A DNA stretch of 9,639 nucleotides from an uncultured Bacteroides sp. (GTDB lineage Bacteria; Bacteroidota; Bacteroidia; Bacteroidales; UBA932), in contig UQQM01000047.1 in the NCBI GenBank assembly GCA_900543205.1, forward strand, positions 1 through 9,639, written 5' to 3'. This document shows positions 6,368 through 9,639 of this stretch, one piece after another; the first letter of the stretch is position 1, and each line of letters opens with the position of its first letter. A model generated the notes under the pieces. It ran no database searches, had not been told where the DNA came from, and was given only the letters and a program-made list of their open reading frames with translations. The position numbers and the translations under genes are program-made.

Positions 6368-7330
6368 ATGGAAAAACAATTTGTAGTAGGAGTCGATGTC
6401 GGTGGACAGACCTCCAAGATCGGCGTGGTGAATGCTCGCGGAGAGATTCTTTCCCGCCTTGTAATCCGTTCGGACACTTACGGTACCGACGCCAATGCAT
6501 ATCTTTCAGCTCTCGCCGAGGCTATACGCTCATGCGTGACCGAATGCGGCAAGACCGGAGAAATCCGCGGAGTGGGAGTCGGCGCTCCCAATTCCAACTA
6601 TTATACCGGCCAGATCTCCTGCGCCCCCAACCTCCTCTGGGCGGCCGAAGGGACCGTCGAGTTCTCCAAGATACTCTCCGAGAATCTCGGCGGAATAGCG
6701 GTCTCACTGACCAACGACGCCAACGCCGCCGCCATAGGCGAGATGACCTACGGTGTCGCCCGGGGGATGAAGAATTTCATCATGATAACCCTCGGCACAG
6801 GGGTAGGGAGCGGAATCGTAATCGACGGAAAGGTTGTCTACGGGCATGACGGCAATGCCGGCGAGCTCGGCCACACCTGCGCGGTACGCTACAACGGCAG
6901 GCCCTGCGGATGCGGCAAGACCGGATGCCTCGAGGCATACTGCTCGGCTATCGGAGTCGCCAGGACCGCACGCGAGATGCTGGAGCTTTCCGACGAGCCT
7001 TCGCTGCTTCGCGGCGTCGAGGACCTGAGCTCCAAGGCCGTGTATGAGGCTGCCGCCGAGGGAGACGCCCTCGCCAAGAGGATTTTCGTGTACACCGGAC
7101 AGATGCTTGGCAGGAGTTTTGCTGACTTTGTCGCGTTCAGCTCCCCTGAGGCCATAGTTCTCTTCGGCGGACTGGCAAGGGCCAAGGAGTTCTTCTACGA
7201 ACCCATGGTCAATGCGATGAACGAGAACCTCATGCACCAGTGGAGGGACAAGGTCAAGATAGTATTCTCCCAGCTCAAGGAGTCGGACGCCGCCATCCTC
7301 GGCGCCTCCGCGCTTGCCTGGGAGCTGTAA
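6368..7330 (+). CDS. ROK-family sugar kinase, probable glucokinase
   Basis: This 320-residue cytosolic kinase probably phosphorylates the hexose brought in by the transporter just upstream, giving glucose 6-phosphate if the substrate is glucose. It has the N-terminal phosphate-binding DVGGQTSK (10-17), NDANAAA with the probable catalytic base Asp117 (116-122), the glycine-rich ATP loop LGTGVGSGI (142-150), GELGH (165-169), and the ROK zinc motif CGCGKTGCLE (180-189). His169, Cys180, Cys182 and Cys187 are the expected zinc ligands. It has no DNA-binding N-terminus, so it is a kinase and not a ROK repressor. Length is typical. It follows the transporter by 15 bases and precedes the FKBP gene by 20, so all three are probably co-transcribed. 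Other ROK substrates, such as N-acetylglucosamine or mannose, cannot be excluded. Confidence 0.92.
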   Translation: MEKQFVVGVDVGGQTSKIGVVNARGEILSRLVIRSDTYGTDANAYLSALAEAIRSCVTECGKTGEIRGVGVGAPNSNYYTGQISCAPNLLWAAEGTVEFSKILSENLGGIAVSLTNDANAAAIGEMTYGVARGMKNFIMITLGTGVGSGIVIDGKVVYGHDGNAGELGHTCAVRYNGRPCGCGKTGCLEAYCSAIGVARTAREMLELSDEPSLLRGVEDLSSKAVYEAAAEGDALAKRIFVYTGQMLGRSFADFVAFSSPEAIVLFGGLARAKEFFYEPMVNAMNENLMHQWRDKVKIVFSQLKESDAAILGASALAWEL

Positions 7331-7350
7331 TAAAATAGTTAAACTTAAAG

Positions 7351-8133
7351 ATGAACAAGTCAATTTTTCTTCTGTCCCTGGTGGGACTCGCAGCCGTGGC
7401 CTGCAGCAACAACGCCGCTCCTGCATCTGAAGGTGCCGGAGCGACTGCCGGCACCGAGCTCAAAGCTGCCGACTTCGTGCCTTCGAAGGCGGAGGTGGAT
7501 TCCGTGAGCTACCTGCTCGGAGTCAATTTCGGCAGCTTCCTCAAAGGATACAACTTCGGGGAGGACCTGAACTATGCCCAGATTATAAAGGGCATGAAGG
7601 ACTTCGTGGCAGCCGAGGGTGACATGCGTTCTCCCGAGTTCGCCGCCCAGCTGAAGTACAGCCCGCAGTCAATCAACAACGCCTTCAACTCCTTCCTTGA
7701 GAAGAGGCAGAACTACCTCTCCGCAGTAAACGAGGAGGAGGGTCAGAAGTTCCTCGCCGCCAACGCGAAAAAGGAAGGTGTCAAGACCACCGAAAGCGGT
7801 CTGCAGTACAAAGTGATAGCTCAGGGCAACGAAGTGAAGCCCGGCCCCAAGGACACAGTATGGGTACGCTACAAGGGAACCCTGCTCGACGGAACGGTAT
7901 TCGACCAGACCGCAGAGGGCGCCGATTCAGTGCGCCTGACCCTCGACAGGGTGATCAAGGGCTGGCAGGAAGGCATGCAGCTCGTAGGTGAGGGCGGAAA
8001 GATAGAGCTCTATGTTCCCGCAGAACTCGGCTACGGCAAGCGCGGATCCGGCCTCATCGGTCCCAGCTCGACCCTGATTTTCGACATCGACCTCACCCGT
8101 GTGGGCAAGGTTGCCGAAACGACGGAAGAATAA
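7351..8133 (+). CDS. FKBP-type peptidyl-prolyl isomerase lipoprotein
   Basis: This 260-residue envelope protein catalyses cis-trans isomerisation of prolyl bonds and helps exported proteins fold. A signal peptide ends in AVACS, so Cys18 is the probable lipid-anchored residue, followed by an Ala/Gly-rich linker (about 20-37). An N-terminal helical domain (about 45-140), with SVSYLLGVNFG, resembles the dimerisation domain of FkpA/Mip proteins. The FKBP domain spans about 147-252, with YKGTLLDGTVFDQT (174-187), VIKGWQEGM (201-209), the LGYG turn (226-229) and LIFDIDL (242-248). Pocket residues Tyr174, Phe184, Asp185, Val201, Ile202, Trp205, Tyr228 and Phe244 are present, so it should be active. 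It is the last gene of the run and ends 15 bases before a strong hairpin. Confidence 0.94.
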   Translation: MNKSIFLLSLVGLAAVACSNNAAPASEGAGATAGTELKAADFVPSKAEVDSVSYLLGVNFGSFLKGYNFGEDLNYAQIIKGMKDFVAAEGDMRSPEFAAQLKYSPQSINNAFNSFLEKRQNYLSAVNEEEGQKFLAANAKKEGVKTTESGLQYKVIAQGNEVKPGPKDTVWVRYKGTLLDGTVFDQTAEGADSVRLTLDRVIKGWQEGMQLVGEGGKIELYVPAELGYGKRGSGLIGPSSTLIFDIDLTRVGKVAETTEE

Positions 8134-8147
8134 TTGTCAGATTCCAA

Positions 8148-8191
8148 TGAAAGAGAGGGCGTCGGCCAGTCGGTCGACGCCCTCTCTTTCA
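8148..8191. terminator. Bidirectional hairpin terminator between convergent operons
   Basis: Seventeen bases (8148-8164) pair perfectly with 8175-8191, for example GAAAGAGAGGGCGTCG with CGACGCCCTCTCTTTC. On the plus-strand RNA three more pairs (one G-U) close to a four-base loop at 8168-8171. It lies between the stop codons of the FKBP gene (8133) and the esterase gene (8205), where both transcripts must end. No separate U-run follows, but on both strands the descending arm is U-rich at its end (CUCUCUUUC). Confidence 0.85.
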
Positions 8192-8204
8192 ACTATAGAA
8201 GTGT

Positions 8205-9383
<1,179 letters not shown>

Positions 9384-9411
9384 TTATTTTAAACTTCGTT
9401 TACAATCACGC

Positions 9412-9455
9412 TGCGCCTCGGCATACCCGAATCCATTCGGTTCTGCGCTCGGCTT
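9412..9455 (+). repeat. Direct-repeat/palindrome intergenic element (copy 3)
   Basis: TGCGCCTCGGCAT (9412-9424) and TGCGCTCGGCTT (9444-9455) flank a palindrome. Its arms ACCCGAAT (9425-9432) and ATTCGGTT (9435-9442) pair at seven of eight positions around a CC centre. The flanks are nearly identical to copy 2 (1713-1754), but the arm sequence is entirely different. It lies in the 83-base spacer between the GH3 stop codon and the esterase start, oriented opposite to those genes. Here the arm has no TTTG, and the -7 region downstream is only a poor match (TATTTTAT at 9462-9469), so promoter function seems absent or lost. Confidence 0.75.
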
Positions 9456-9460
9456 GCAGT

Positions 9461-9639
9461 TTATTTTATATGTGCGAATGCGTCGGTGACCTCGAAGCTG
9501 CTGGCCTTGCGGACGTTGACCTTGGCGCTGGTAGCGGTGTCGTTGGCGTTCTTCGCGAAATACAGGGTGTAGCTTCCGGCTGCGGTCTGCCACTCGTTGG
9601 CGTCGATGTTGAACGATGCCAGCTCGTAGGGGGTCAGCG
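9461..9639 (-). CDS. Glycoside hydrolase family 3 C-terminal end (partial)
   Basis: This is the 3' end of a gene that enters from the right edge; 58 residues plus a TAA stop (9463-9461) are present. Reading from 9637, the protein contains LTPYELASFNIDANEW and then AAGSYTLYFAKNAND. This matches the fibronectin type III-like domain that closes GH3 beta-glucosidases and beta-xylosidases: a strand with the phrase 'L..FN....EW', then a 'G.Y.L..' strand. The catalytic domains lie outside the window, so substrate and activity cannot be judged. The esterase follows 83 bases downstream on the same strand, consistent with a small hemicellulose-degradation cluster. Assignment rests on this short domain only. 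Confidence 0.75.
   Translation of the reverse strand, partial: LTPYELASFNIDANEWQTAAGSYTLYFAKNANDTATSAKVNVRKASSFEVTDAFAHIK

Overview
The window looks like a chromosomal segment of a fairly GC-rich member of the Bacteroidales. An Alistipes-like or related uncultured gut lineage would fit, but the sequence alone does not fix the genus. The reasons are: promoters of the Bacteroidetes type (-7 box TAnnTTTG, with a -33 TTTG in one case); start codons preceded by AT-rich leaders without a clear Shine-Dalgarno sequence; lipoproteins with short Bacteroidetes-style signal peptides; a tandem pair of deoxynucleoside kinases; a FucP-type sugar transporter followed by a ROK kinase; and a secreted carbohydrate esterase next to the end of a GH3 glycosidase.

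Layout. Positions 1-184 hold no gene but contain a degenerate repeat unit and two hairpins, one of them a good intrinsic terminator for the minus strand. Positions 185-1552 (minus) encode a small calycin-like lipoprotein and, upstream of it, a metallo-beta-lactamase-fold hydrolase, each with its own promoter-like box. A 237-base divergent spacer (1553-1789) carries a second repeat copy that appears to supply a complete promoter for the plus-strand genes. Positions 1790-8133 (plus) form a tight six-gene run: two deoxynucleoside kinases, an acyl-CoA ligase, an MFS sugar transporter, a ROK sugar kinase and an FKBP-type lipoprotein. Gaps are 15-34 bases, and there is one promoter-like box before the second kinase. 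The run ends at a strong symmetrical hairpin (8148-8191) shared with the convergent minus-strand genes. Positions 8205-9639 (minus) hold a secreted CE1-type esterase preceded by the 3' end of a GH3 glycosidase, with a third repeat copy between them.

How the genes may work together. The transporter and ROK kinase form a clear uptake-and-phosphorylation module, probably for glucose. The kinase pair salvages deoxynucleosides. The acyl-CoA ligase activates fatty acids. The FKBP lipoprotein is a cell-envelope folding factor. These roles look housekeeping and salvage in nature, and I see no shared pathway that unites them. The GH3-esterase pair fits secreted breakdown of hemicellulose oligosaccharides, whose sugars could feed the transporter and kinase, but that link is inference.

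I did not find a new defence, mobile or biosynthetic system. The least ordinary signals are a family of short structured repeats (conserved direct repeats flanking a palindrome whose arms differ between copies yet stay self-complementary), one copy of which seems to carry a promoter, and a sharply bounded 45-base near-identical block shared by the two kinase genes that looks like gene conversion.
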